A stretch of DNA of 64,000 bases, taken from assembly GCF_012641275.1 (NCBI RefSeq), contig NZ_JABAIA010000002.1:1054001-1118000 (forward strand), read 5' to 3'. Source of the DNA: Chitinophaga varians. GTDB lineage: Bacteria > Bacteroidota > Bacteroidia > Chitinophagales > Chitinophagaceae. The position numbers were made by a program, and so were the translations under genes. A model generated the notes under the pieces. That model was not told where the DNA came from and ran no database searches. It saw nothing but the letters and a program-made list of their open reading frames with translations. The stretch's first letter is position 1, and each line of letters starts with the position of its first letter. This document shows positions 36,001 through 45,800 of this stretch, one piece after another.

Positions 36001-36537
36001 AACAAAGGACGCGTATACGGGATAGAGCTGGAAGCCGTAAAGAATCTGGGCACCCTGGTGCCGGCGCTCAACCACTTTAACCTGGGCGCCAACCTATTGC
36101 TCGCGCAAAGCGAAATCAAAAAGACAGCAGAAAGAATGCAGGCCTCACAGGCGCTGGACCGCCGCGCGCCGTCCAACAGCCCGTTGTTTGAACAGGCCCC
36201 TTATTCCATTAACGTGTTCCTCAACTATTTCAACAGCAAGTCAGGTACCGATGTGACTACGACGTTCAACATGGTGGGAGAGCGGTTGATACAGGTGAAC
36301 CTCGATGGTACGCCTGACCTGTACACCAGGCCCAATCCTGTCCTGGACTTCGTGCTGAGCCAGCGTATCTACAAACGCCTGATGTTTAAAGGGTATGCCA
36401 AAAACATCCTGGACCGTCCGTTGCAGGAAGTGTATGCCAACCCCAACACCGGTGGCAAATACTACGGAAAAGAGTATATCCGCCGCAGTTACAAACGCGG
36501 TACCGAGATCATGCTGGGACTGAGCTACACCCTGTAA
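33058..36537 (+). CDS. STN-type TonB-dependent receptor without a SusD partner
   Basis: A 1159-residue receptor. After the signal region (ending near TTAAAQ) come an STN domain (about 38-112, VRCLEMVQQRGGVTFFYNP), a carboxypeptidase-regulatory-like domain (125-205), the plug (about 225-345) with VAIRGLGDRSVIGQLNGVRL and a long barrel ending in LSYTL. The plug motif RGLGDR...LNG..L..SDPDRSAIPLDLVPSSLLDNI marks a receptor class distinct from SusC. With the STN domain and adjacent FecR/sigma it is probably both transporter and signal transducer. The next genes encode lipoproteins, none of SusD type. The cargo is unknown. Confidence 0.92.
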   Translation: MKEKILPGLKQTGWRWVCSLALVLSFLTTAAAQDNALAKKISVSFKNEGLVRCLEMVQQRGGVTFFYNPAEVNATGKKYNIGFDNKSVQEVVVYLLQGTGLEFEMADNKKIVIRKAQPKTETPRKWRTVSGVVRDAKKNMPIGGAEILVQSNGNHLTADAGGRFTVEVKDTVDVLVVYFVGYATRMVKVGASKALDIHIQPDSKTLGGVTVEARRRTNTEASLLNDRKNAAVISDGISAQNIERTASITTTQALQRVSGVTITDEKYVAIRGLGDRSVIGQLNGVRLASSDPDRSAIPLDLVPSSLLDNITVYKSSTPDKPADASAGIVELKTKSIPDRETFNITIQSGFNTQVGLGGKMNSFYNSESGFLGGKIKSKGLSDEFQALAKQYPNGLREIQDKIAFSRNDPAMQAEAARINRIMHQFDPVLTTQYKSAPLNQQYALTYGNNFKVFKKHQVGIIAGANYYSRVTDTHGGELNQWSIYQGVLTGSNDVYSPRIIPNYITPNNIHLGKYLTYKENTGVQTLNYGFLGGLAYRFNPQHEISMQYLGSRGAETKATNLYGAYEYTGLPGTVSNIIYSLKQSYRTLNTFNLQGEHKFLKGEYSPRLSYNLATSSSSQDDPDYRFVNLADYKPVGGGAYQKPTQMPGGTYDWAYTPDLYSLVSGYVNGYGPYGIIQADPNGRRFRKLHETNYNYKADLTIPFKVAGLRQEFKTGANYLHRKREFTENVLFLPGSNYSANKALPLYEVNGDLNRLVGYDRIGVRPPSAYNPEGQPVVGGFLYNIQKSPNNYKGFYETRAFYGMLDLHLTDNLRLTGGVRFELTDIQAAVDTSGVFLDPSISTPDKDGNKVNLVYTEPNSIYKTDYKPYYSANLTYTLNKKMNFRLGYSNSLARPELRELTNVFDFDPFQFALVVGNPKLKNQLTTNYDFRWEWFPSAGEVLSASVFYKEIDNQLTKVYKQQTSGLDARFPEFPAIEFQNDPNKGRVYGIELEAVKNLGTLVPALNHFNLGANLLLAQSEIKKTAERMQASQALDRRAPSNSPLFEQAPYSINVFLNYFNSKSGTDVTTTFNMVGERLIQVNLDGTPDLYTRPNPVLDFVLSQRIYKRLMFKGYAKNILDRPLQEVYANPNTGGKYYGKEYIRRSYKRGTEIMLGLSYTL

Positions 36538-36568
36538 ATACTAACTGAAACAAGCTAATCTGAATACA

Positions 36569-38272
36569 ATGAAAAGATGCTTACACACGGTGATGTTGTA
36601 CCTGTTGAGTGCCGGCGTATTGACGTCCTGCACCAAAAAAGAGGACTTTACGTATGACAACCGCGTTAATCCGCAGGCCGATGCAGCTTCCAGCGTTCGT
36701 ATTGTGAACCTGCGCGGGGCCACGGAGCTGATGGTGAATGGAAAGCAGCTGTCTGCTTTTATGTTGCCCAATTATGAGGGTTACTATGATGAAAACACCA
36801 CGAAGGGCACGCCTTTTTTCCCGGAAACGGGCCGTATGGGCCTTACCTATACCATCCCGCAACAATTTGTTAGTGCTGATGGAACGGTGAAGGATATACG
36901 TTTTGCATCCTTTGTACGTAGTTTCTCGCTGGCGCTGACCAGAGGTTTTGTGGCGAAGGATGATTTTAACCATCCGGTGGATTATTACTTCACTTATTTC
37001 GCGCCTAATACCGGGCAATTGACGGATTCATTGTTTGCTATTCCACGCTCAGTATCACCGCCGGCGAACCCGGAGCACTGTAAAGTGCGGCTGTTGAACC
37101 TCAGCTCTTCCAGCGCAGCCTTCGGCGGCAATATGCGCGTAGTGTGGGCTGATGGCACAACAGTAGCCGGACTGGATAATATTGGAGTGGGACAGTATTC
37201 CGAATATGTGGAACTGCCTTACGGCACTTATCAGTTGAAGGTAATGGCCATGGACGGTCAAATGGTGCCGGGCGTAGGAGGCAGCACGCAGGAGTTCAAC
37301 GTGATCAACCCACCGACGGGCACCATCATGTTACCTGGCGTAAAAGCCAAGCCCCGTGTAAACGGTTTTGTGGACAGCAAGCTCACCTTCGCACCGTTAA
37401 AGACTTATCAGCCAGGGGGTGTGTATACCATTGTGGTAGCCGATCAGCCCAGTTTCCGTTATCCTACCGGTAGTGACAATGGCGAAACTTATCCCGGCAA
37501 AAACAATGCTTTCCGCATCATCGCTGATGCAGAGCCGCAAAACAATACCTATGCCCGGTTACAGGCTGTCAATGTGCTGCCTGGCAAATCTGTCAGCGTA
37601 TCGGTGGATGGAAATATGTTGGGCAATGCCCTCTCTTTTTCAGCAGCTTCCGCTTTTAAACCATATATAACGGGCATGCACGTGGTAAAAGTGACCGACG
37701 CCGCCGGCACGGCACTGACCGACAGTACGGTGTCGCTGATACCGGGTGATAATAATACGATATGGGTATATGAAAAAAACGGTAAAGCGGCGATCAGCAT
37801 AGTGGCCAATAACCTGAGCAACACCTTTTATTCCGGCGCCACGGAAGATGGCAGCTACAGCACTACTAAAATCGAATTCCCCAGCTGGATACGCTTTATG
37901 AATTTCTGTCCTGATCTGCCGGAAGCCACTTTCACAACAGATGACGGGCAGGTGCTGGGTACTACGCTTGCCGGTCAGCGCCTGCAACTGGGTGTCCCGG
38001 TGGTGAAGAACCCTTACGTGATGCTGGATGCCAATTTTTATCAAAGCGTGCTGGCCTATGCGTCTGCGGAAAATGTGATACCGGGCAACTGGCTGCGGGA
38101 GGTTACACCACTGCGGAGCCGTGATTTTATCGCCCGCCCGGAACTGTATCCTGCCGGACGTTCGCCTATCAGCGAAACCGGTGTATATACCGTGGCACTG
38201 GTCGGCAACCTCAATACCAGCAAGCCGGGAAGCGAAAAGGCCCGGATGATCATCATCAAACATAATCAGTAA
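36569..38272 (+). CDS. DUF4397-like multi-domain lipoprotein
   Basis: A 567-residue lipoprotein (MKRCLHTVMLYLLSAGVLTSC, C21). Several beta-sandwich units are seen: SSVRIVNLRGATELMVNG (about 40-190), CKVRLLNLSSSSAAFGGNMRVV (about 170-290), YARLQAVNVLPGKSVSVSVDG (about 325-400) and a C-terminal unit (IRFMNFCPDLPEATFTTDDG). The recurring V-R-[IL]-x-N start is typical of DUF4397 domains, which pair with adhesive or transport surface proteins. The function is unknown; placement right after the receptor suggests a surface accessory subunit in place of SusD. Confidence 0.62.
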   Translation: MKRCLHTVMLYLLSAGVLTSCTKKEDFTYDNRVNPQADAASSVRIVNLRGATELMVNGKQLSAFMLPNYEGYYDENTTKGTPFFPETGRMGLTYTIPQQFVSADGTVKDIRFASFVRSFSLALTRGFVAKDDFNHPVDYYFTYFAPNTGQLTDSLFAIPRSVSPPANPEHCKVRLLNLSSSSAAFGGNMRVVWADGTTVAGLDNIGVGQYSEYVELPYGTYQLKVMAMDGQMVPGVGGSTQEFNVINPPTGTIMLPGVKAKPRVNGFVDSKLTFAPLKTYQPGGVYTIVVADQPSFRYPTGSDNGETYPGKNNAFRIIADAEPQNNTYARLQAVNVLPGKSVSVSVDGNMLGNALSFSAASAFKPYITGMHVVKVTDAAGTALTDSTVSLIPGDNNTIWVYEKNGKAAISIVANNLSNTFYSGATEDGSYSTTKIEFPSWIRFMNFCPDLPEATFTTDDGQVLGTTLAGQRLQLGVPVVKNPYVMLDANFYQSVLAYASAENVIPGNWLREVTPLRSRDFIARPELYPAGRSPISETGVYTVALVGNLNTSKPGSEKARMIIIKHNQ

Positions 38273-38273
38273 C

Positions 38274-39446
38274 ATGAATAACAGAATTATCCTTTTGCTT
38301 TTACTGTGGATAGCTGTGGGTGCGGCCTGCCGGAAAACGGAATACACCACCATTGCCGAGCCGGCCTACCTGCGGATATTCAATAACCTGGACTATAATA
38401 TCACTGTTGACAACAAGGAAGCGCCGCAACCGTTCCTCACGTTCCTGCTGGACCCTGAGCTGGATGCAGGTGGCATTCCCGTTGCCGCCAAAGCTACCGG
38501 TGATTTCCTCGATAAACGCGCCGCATGGGCAAGGCCTTATCCGGATGCGGTCAACACCACGCTGTTTCAGACAGAGTATCCCGGCAGTGCCAAAGTATTG
38601 GCCGGCCCGGTGCTGAATGGCTACGACCTGTCCAGCTGGGCACAGGTGCCCGCAGGCAAACACCGCGTGATGTTCATCAGCCGTCCCATCAGCGAGGTGC
38701 CCTTCTTTCAGCTGCCGAAAGACCTGCGCAGCCAGGTCATCATTGATACCACCATTGACTTCGGCAGCAGGGAAGTATATACCATGCACGTACTGGAAAA
38801 AGATGTAGATACTAAAACACCGGGTATCTATGTACGAAAGGAGACATTTATCAACCAGCCTTTTTCTGATTCGATGGTATATGTCAATTTCTATAACCTC
38901 AGTTCTTCAGGATTTTTTGAACGCGGAAAATTGCGAAACAATTCCGAAGTCTTTAACCTGAAGATACGGGACACCATGAATGTGTATTATTCACTGGGCA
39001 AGGTCAATGAGCAGAACCGTCCCTTGCCTGTTGCTGGTCATATAGGTGTACTGATGGACAAGGTAGTGCGCTCCCATGACCCGGCCGTACATCCGTATTA
39101 CAGCTTTCCGCTGTTCCCGGACACCACTGCCAATAAGATATACGACGGAAGGATGGCGCAGACTTTTACCTTTCTGTCACCTGCCTATACCTACGAGAAC
39201 AATCCTTTTATACAATATATGGGCGAATCCAACGGGCGCTTCTCCGAGCTGCGGATAGGGCCTGCCGGTATGCCCGGTGATGTCGCCTATCGCACGGTGG
39301 CGGATTTCCTCACCGGTATGGTGGTGACCATCCGTTCCGGCAAGTATTTAAACCGGTCTTTCGCCACTGTCAATACTATCGAATATGTCAATGGTAAATT
39401 TTATTTGATGACCATCCAGCGTAAGTATGAACCACCTGTGTACTAA
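38274..39446 (+). CDS. Lipoprotein of unknown function, fasciclin cluster
   Basis: A 390-residue lipoprotein (lipobox VGAAC, C19). It starts 1 nt after the previous stop, showing tight coupling. It opens with PAYLRIFNNLDYNITVDN, similar to the domain starts in the preceding DUF4397-like protein, and has a second related start at SMVYVNFYNLSSSGFF. The rest is beta-rich (PAGKHRVMFISRPI, SREVYTMHVLEKD). No catalytic motif is seen. It could be a partner of the 567-residue protein. The family is not firmly recognised. Confidence 0.55.
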   Translation: MNNRIILLLLLWIAVGAACRKTEYTTIAEPAYLRIFNNLDYNITVDNKEAPQPFLTFLLDPELDAGGIPVAAKATGDFLDKRAAWARPYPDAVNTTLFQTEYPGSAKVLAGPVLNGYDLSSWAQVPAGKHRVMFISRPISEVPFFQLPKDLRSQVIIDTTIDFGSREVYTMHVLEKDVDTKTPGIYVRKETFINQPFSDSMVYVNFYNLSSSGFFERGKLRNNSEVFNLKIRDTMNVYYSLGKVNEQNRPLPVAGHIGVLMDKVVRSHDPAVHPYYSFPLFPDTTANKIYDGRMAQTFTFLSPAYTYENNPFIQYMGESNGRFSELRIGPAGMPGDVAYRTVADFLTGMVVTIRSGKYLNRSFATVNTIEYVNGKFYLMTIQRKYEPPVY

Positions 39447-39462
39447 ACAGGCCTTAAAAAAG

Positions 39463-40551
39463 ATGATTATGCGATATTATACTTTGTCCTGTTTGTTTTT
39501 CTTTTTCCTGTTGATGATGACAGGATGTAAGAAAGATGATCTGACACCTCCGAGGGACACTGCTCCTGCCCGTGCTATGGGGGAGTTTATTCACAATAAC
39601 TATGACCTCAGCCTGTTTGCTGCAGCCCTGCAAAAAGCGGGTCTGCTGGACAGCCTGAACCAGCCCGGTCCTTTCACCTGCTTCGTTCCGGACAACAAAG
39701 CTTTTAATGATATAGGCATTACCAGTCCGGCTGATTTTGATGCCATGGACCCGGAAAGCCTGCGTACAATGGTGAAGTACCATGTGTTCAAAGACCGTAA
39801 GTATATCTCCGAATTCCCGTTGCAGATGGGCAATAAATATATGACCCTGGCGGGCGCAGAGATGTTTGTGTCGTCGTCCGGCAATCCCGGTGCGACTTAT
39901 ACGCCGCCTGACAAAAGAAATGTTTTCGTGAACGGCGCCCTGGTGTACCCTGATTCTAAACGCAACGTGGCACTGTCTAACGGTGTGGTGCATGTTATCC
40001 GCAAGCCGCTTAATTACAGGCCGGGAACCATCCAGGAATATTTGCAGGCAGACACCAGCCTGTCCATTTTTGTCACCGTGATGAAGCGCTGTAAGCTGTG
40101 GGACGGACTGAAAGACAAAGGGCCGTTTACCGTATTTGTGCCGGACAACGACGCCTTTCGCCAATACAACATCACGGCAGACAGTGCGGCGCGCCTGGAC
40201 CCGGATAAATACGAGGCGGTCGCCTTTAACATATATTCGTTGGCGTTAAAGTCCAAACGTATCTTCTCCACCGACTGGGTGCAGATTTCCGGTACCTATG
40301 GTCCTATCTCTTCCATGATCAACGTCGGGAATTTTGCCATCAAGCCTTATTATGAGTACAACTGGTACGATAATTCTGAGAATATCCTGATCAATATGAT
40401 GGACGTGATACAGCAGAACTTCAGCACCAACGGGCCATCTACGCTGCATTACCGGAAGGGTTTTGCCATCGGGGCCGACCAGCTGACCAGCAATGGGCTG
40501 GTGCATCGTATCGATGACCTGTTACTGGACCCCGCCACTTTACGCAAATAG
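39463..40551 (+). CDS. Fasciclin-domain lipoprotein 1 (two FAS1 domains)
   Basis: A 362-residue lipoprotein. I chose the ATG at 39463 (MIMRYYTLSCLFFFFLLMMTGC); an in-frame start at 39427 would overlap the previous gene by 20 nt. Two FAS1 domains follow: about 35-180, with FTCFVPDNKAFNDIGI, LRTMVKYHVF, VNGALVYPDSKRN and SNGVVHVI, and about 185-360, with FTVFVPDNDAFRQYNI and SNGLVHRI. FAS1 domains act in adhesion and surface matrix proteins. It is the first of three tandem FAS1 genes. Confidence 0.88.
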   Translation: MIMRYYTLSCLFFFFLLMMTGCKKDDLTPPRDTAPARAMGEFIHNNYDLSLFAAALQKAGLLDSLNQPGPFTCFVPDNKAFNDIGITSPADFDAMDPESLRTMVKYHVFKDRKYISEFPLQMGNKYMTLAGAEMFVSSSGNPGATYTPPDKRNVFVNGALVYPDSKRNVALSNGVVHVIRKPLNYRPGTIQEYLQADTSLSIFVTVMKRCKLWDGLKDKGPFTVFVPDNDAFRQYNITADSAARLDPDKYEAVAFNIYSLALKSKRIFSTDWVQISGTYGPISSMINVGNFAIKPYYEYNWYDNSENILINMMDVIQQNFSTNGPSTLHYRKGFAIGADQLTSNGLVHRIDDLLLDPATLRK

Positions 40552-40578
40552 CACAAACCGTTTTAAAGCTGATTGAAA

Positions 40579-41802
40579 ATGAAATTTTTTACCGCTGTTA
40601 ACATACCAGGCAAGCTGTTGAGATACTGCTTACCTGTACTGCTGGTGCTGACCATCGCATGCCGCAAGCAGGATATTGAACCGGACCCTGTCGGTGAGCC
40701 GGTGCCTTACACCGGACCGGTATTGGGTTTGAAAGAGACTTTGGAAAAATCTCCCTATACCTATTTTAAAGCAGCCTGGAAACGGGCGAAGATAGATGCC
40801 CGCCTGGACGCAGCGGCCACGATATCGTTCACCATTTTTGCGCCAACAGACAAGGCATTTGAACAGGCAGGATGGACGATGGAAAAAATCAATCAGGCTG
40901 CGCCGGAACAGCTGGACAGCCTGTTGTCTTTCCACATCAGCGCTAATCAGATACATCCGGCTTCTCTTGCAGAAGTGATCGGTAATGTTCCGATGGTAAC
41001 ACTGCTGAAAGCCGAACTGCCCGGATTTGAAGGTTATCCTCCTTATCAGTATATGCTGTTTGCCGGTGTATACCATGACAGCCTTTATGTCAACGGACAG
41101 CCGGTGAGCAAATGGGGGCAGGCCCTCGAAAGCACCACGGCCACTATTTACCCGACAGATAAGGTATTGCAAAAGCCGGTGCAGGATATGCTGTCTTTCC
41201 TGCAGTCTGATGAACGATTCAGTCTTTACCTGGAAGCCTGCCGTATCAACGATAGCCTCTACCTGGATAAAGACCCCTGGAACACCACATTATTGAACAT
41301 GCCGGTACTTTCCGCCACGGGTTCCTCAGGAGGGCAGTTTACGCTGGTTGTCCCCACTAACGAGGCATTCCACAAAAGCGGTTTTAATACGGCAGAGGAT
41401 ATACGCCAGTATAGTTACAAGTCATTGCCTATTGGCGATCCTGGTTACGATGATAAATTCTACTACGTTTATCCCACTACCGCCATGGATTCGATCCTGC
41501 TGCCCAATCGTATGGATTATGCCGGCACTGTTGCCGCTTATAACGGTACGAAGAAAATCTACCCGGTGTATTTCGTCAATGAGCTGATGGTCAACCGCAG
41601 TGTCTCTGGTATGATGCTGAGGACAGGGGCCGTGTATAACTATGCGCCTATGATATACCGGCTTGATTTTGCTGCCGGCAATACAGGTTTGGGCGTAAGG
41701 CGGCTCGGCACTGCTGCTGCCAGATTGCCACTCGCGGAAACAAATATCTGCCTGTTGAATGGCGTGGTCCATGTTGTTAACGACGGACTGTTCATGCCAT
41801 AG
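40579..41802 (+). CDS. Fasciclin-domain lipoprotein 2 (two FAS1-like domains)
   Basis: A 407-residue lipoprotein. An in-frame TTG at 40573 is less likely than the ATG at 40579. The lipobox is LTIAC. The first FAS1 domain has ISFTIFAPTDKAFEQAGW and LLSFHISANQI (about 45-190). The second is more divergent, with FTLVVPTNEAFHKSGFN and a weak ending, INLNGVVHVVN-like at NICLLNGVVHVV (about 200-405). Long insertions between H1/H2 motifs suggest a specialised ligand. It is 27 nt downstream of FAS1 protein 1 and 27 nt upstream of protein 3. Confidence 0.82.
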   Translation: MKFFTAVNIPGKLLRYCLPVLLVLTIACRKQDIEPDPVGEPVPYTGPVLGLKETLEKSPYTYFKAAWKRAKIDARLDAAATISFTIFAPTDKAFEQAGWTMEKINQAAPEQLDSLLSFHISANQIHPASLAEVIGNVPMVTLLKAELPGFEGYPPYQYMLFAGVYHDSLYVNGQPVSKWGQALESTTATIYPTDKVLQKPVQDMLSFLQSDERFSLYLEACRINDSLYLDKDPWNTTLLNMPVLSATGSSGGQFTLVVPTNEAFHKSGFNTAEDIRQYSYKSLPIGDPGYDDKFYYVYPTTAMDSILLPNRMDYAGTVAAYNGTKKIYPVYFVNELMVNRSVSGMMLRTGAVYNYAPMIYRLDFAAGNTGLGVRRLGTAAARLPLAETNICLLNGVVHVVNDGLFMP

Positions 41803-41829
41803 TCATTCATCTCCCTAAAACAAACAATT

Positions 41830-42807
41830 ATGAAAAGAATTTTCTATACCGGTTTGCTACTGTTGTTAATGACAGCATGCAGCAAGGATGAGAAGACAGC
41901 GCCGGACCAGCAGTTGAGCAATCGTATCACCTACGTGATCGCAGACAATATATTTAACTTCTCCAGTTTCAATGCAGTGATCGAGCGTACCGGCTATGGT
42001 CCCAAATTAGCTGGTGAAGGGCCGCTTACGGTACTGGTGCCGGACAACAACGCATTTATTAAAGCCGGCTATGCCAATGTCAGCGCTGTATTGCAGGAGC
42101 GGTCATCCACGCTGAACCATATGATGGCCTATCATGTGCTCAGCGGCACCTGGGAGCTGAATAAACTGCCTTTCGCTTTTAACCAGGAGCTGACCACCGC
42201 CTCCGGTGCTAAAATGTACGCCACCCGCTGGGTAAAAGGTAAAGACACGGTGCTGACCATCAACGGCACACCTGTTATCTCCTATAACCTGCCGGCCAGC
42301 AATGGGCTGATACAGGTGATGAGCGAAGTATTGCAACCGCTGGTGAACCAGACATTGTCCGATGCCATTGCCGCAGATACCACGCTTACCTTTCTGAACG
42401 TAGCACTGCAGCAGGCCGGCTTGAAAGACCTGGTCGCTTCCAAAAAAGTCTATACTTTCTTTGCGCCCTCCAACAGCGCCTTCCGCAGCAAGGGCTTCCC
42501 TACGGCCGACAGCGTGGGACAAACAGATCCCGCTGTGCTGCAACGGATGCTGGGGTATTCCTTTTTTCCGGGCCGCCGTTTTGTCTATGACTATGTGCTC
42601 ACCACCGATGATACCGATAAAAGTGAACAGGCCATGTATAATGGCAGCAACATCACCGTACAACTGCTGAAGACAGGTGTGAAATATACCGGCATCACCA
42701 TCCAGGGATCTGGCAACACTTCCCCGGTCAACATCCTTAAAAGCAATGTGCTGGCAGGAAATGGCGTGCTGCATATTATCAGCAACGTGCTGAGTGAAAA
42801 TCAATAA
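41830..42807 (+). CDS. Fasciclin-domain lipoprotein 3 (two FAS1 domains)
   Basis: A 325-residue lipoprotein (MKRIFYTGLLLLLMTAC, C17). Domain 1 (about 30-175) has LTVLVPDNNAFIKAGY, LNHMMAYHVLSG, TINGTPVISYN and SNGLIQVM. Domain 2 (about 180-325) has YTFFAPSNSAFRSKGF, LQRMLGYSFFPG, SPVNILKSNVLAGNGVLHII. It is the shortest and most canonical of the three. Of the three, it lies next to the Oar-like receptor, 17 nt upstream. Confidence 0.88.
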   Translation: MKRIFYTGLLLLLMTACSKDEKTAPDQQLSNRITYVIADNIFNFSSFNAVIERTGYGPKLAGEGPLTVLVPDNNAFIKAGYANVSAVLQERSSTLNHMMAYHVLSGTWELNKLPFAFNQELTTASGAKMYATRWVKGKDTVLTINGTPVISYNLPASNGLIQVMSEVLQPLVNQTLSDAIAADTTLTFLNVALQQAGLKDLVASKKVYTFFAPSNSAFRSKGFPTADSVGQTDPAVLQRMLGYSFFPGRRFVYDYVLTTDDTDKSEQAMYNGSNITVQLLKTGVKYTGITIQGSGNTSPVNILKSNVLAGNGVLHIISNVLSENQ

Positions 42808-42824
42808 ATCCAACAAAGCTTAAC

Positions 42825-45800
42825 ATGAAGCAGGTATTCTACATTATACTCTTACTCCCTTTGCTGCTGATGATGGCGCCGGGAGGATACGCACAGGAAA
42901 CCAACGGTGCCTGGAGCGGACGTATCACCAACGGTAAGCAGGAGCAACTGCCCGGTGTTACCGTACTGGCGGTGCATCTGCCTTCCGGTACTAAATACGG
43001 CACCGTCACCGGCGCAGATGGCCGGTATTATCTGCCCGGTCTTCGTATAGGCGGCCCATATAGTATCACCGTCAGCATGATGGGCATGGAAACACAGTCC
43101 CGCGATGGTTTTACGGTCCGTCTCGGTGAACCGCTGCAGCTCAATTTTGTGCTCGCAGACAAAGGCAAACAACTCTCCGAAGTGGAGGTGAAAGCCACCC
43201 GTGCAGGCGCCAAAGCCAATACCTTCGGAGCAGGACAACATATCAGCCGGTTGCAGGTGGCCAATATGCCCACTATCTCCCGCAGTATCACGGACATTAC
43301 TAAACTTGTACCGCAAGGCTCTAAAGACAACTCTTTCGCCGGTACCAATTTCCGTTATAACAATGTTACCATCGACGGCGCCATCAACAATGACGCGATA
43401 GGCTTCAGTCCCTCCATGGGCGGCATTACCGGCAGCTCCGGCATGCCCGGCTCCAGCACCCGCACCAACGCAGTGTCTATGGACGCTATCGAAGACATGC
43501 AGGTGTACCTCGCACCCTTCGACGTAAAGATCGGCAACTTCACCGGCGGCAGTATCAACGCCGTTACCCGCAGCGGTACCAATAAAGTGACAGGCAGCAT
43601 TTACGGTTTCGGCCGCAATGCCGCTATCACCGGGAAAGACAAGGCAGGGCATCTCGGTAAAATGGACAAAGATTTTTATGATTACCAGGCAGGTGTGCGC
43701 GTTGGTTTTCCAATCATCAAAAACAAACTGTTCTTCTTTACCAATGAAGAAATCACCCATCGCCGGGACCCGGCGCAGCTGCTGGCCGGCAGCCAGGAAA
43801 CAGCCCACATCCTGAGCACGAAAGATGCGGAAGATATCCGTAACGCCACTATCGCACGTTATGGCAAAGACGTAGATCCCGGTACTGCCGGCGCTTACAA
43901 CGCCTGGTCAAAATCCGTGAAGTTCTTCAATCGTCTCGACTGGAACATCAATGATCAGAACCAGCTGTCTGTCCGCAATAATACTATCCGTTCTTCCGCG
44001 ATGAATATGGACCGCGACCAGCAGGATTTCCGTTTCAGCAGTATGGCCTACGAACAGACCAATAACCAGACATCTACCGTGGCGGAACTGAAATCACGTT
44101 TCAATAACCGTCTCTCCAACAGCCTGATCATAGGCTATACTACGGTACACGATAAACGTGACCCATCGTCCAATCCTGCCTTGCCGCAAGTGCAGATCAT
44201 GGGCCGCGCACCCGGTACTACCATCTACTGGGGCACCGACAGGGAAGCGTCGATTTTCAATATGAAACAACGCACCATCGAGGTGACGGACAACCTTACC
44301 CTGCGGAGAGGCAGGCATACCCTGCTCTTCGGTACCCACAATGAATTTTATCATATCGATTATGGCTTTGTGAACAGCTGGAATGGTCGCGTAGACTATC
44401 TCAGCATCGATGACTACCTGAACAACGTTCCTTACCGTGTACGCGGCAGCTACAACTTCACCAACAACAGCCGCGATTATATCCTGGCCAACCCGGAGGC
44501 GCGTTTCAATGTAAACATGCTCAGCGCCTATGTACAGGACGAAATCCAGGTAACGGAAAAACTGAAGCTGATACCCGGTGTACGTGCTGATTATACCATG
44601 TTGCCCAATGCGCCTGCCCTGAGTGAACAAACACGTAATGCCTATACGGATGATTATTTTGGCACCACCTACGCCTATACGCCGTTGAACCGTATCACCA
44701 ATCACTATCTGAACAAAGTGCAGGTGTCTCCGCGGCTGGGGTTCCGGTATGACTGGCTGGGCAACCAGCAGTTGATACTGCGTGGCGGTACCGGTTTGTT
44801 TACCGGCCGTATTCCTTTCGCATGGCTGGCTTACGCTTATTATAACAACGGTATCAACTACGGTTCTTTTGACCAGAAAGCAGATGCGAAAGTTTTTGTG
44901 CCCGGTACCGATGCGGTGAAGCCTGGCCAGAACGGCATATCCGACTTCATCGCCGGCAATGGTACGGTCATCAACAATCGCATGGCAGGTAAAACACAGG
45001 TGGACGTAATTGATAACAACTTCGTAATGCCGCAGGTATGGCGTACCAGCCTGGCTGTAGACTATACCACCGGGAACGGCTACAAATTCACGGTAGAAGG
45101 TATTCTCACTAAAACGTTGAAAGATGTGATGTTCCAACAGATCAACATCAAAGATAATCCGCGTTATTACGGTTACGACAGTACGAAACAGCAGCCTGTT
45201 TTCGGTGGTGCTGTAGACCCGCATTTTTCCAACGCCTATCAGTTGAGCAATACCCGTAAAGGATACCGGTACAGCCTTACCGGCAGCGTTAACCGCAACT
45301 TTCCTTTTGGATTGTACGCATCGCTGGCATATACCTATGGGCAGTCCAAAGACGTGTCCAACGGTATCCGCAACTCTATGGAGAGCAACTGGCAATTGAA
45401 CCAGGCGCTCAATCCCAATAATCCTGGACTGGCTTATTCGAACTTTGATATCCGTCACCGCCTGGTGCTGAACCTGCAATATGTACGCCGCTGGAACACC
45501 AGCTGGATAAGTACTTTGAGTTTGTTTGCCACTGCGCAGTCGGGCAGCCCGTTCACCTATGGCATTGTGAACAACAGTATTCAGGGACTGCCACAGCAGG
45601 TGAGCCTCGTGTATATTCCCGAAGCTGCCGACGCGGTGAAGTTTTTTCAGGACTATACCAATAAAGCAGGGGAGACGGTTACTGCCGCCTCTCAGGCCGC
45701 CGCTTTCAACGATTATATTGAGGAAGATAAATACCTGCGTAGCCGTCGTGGTCAATACACAGAGCGCAATGCCGGTCGTACGCCCTGGAACGTTCAGGCA

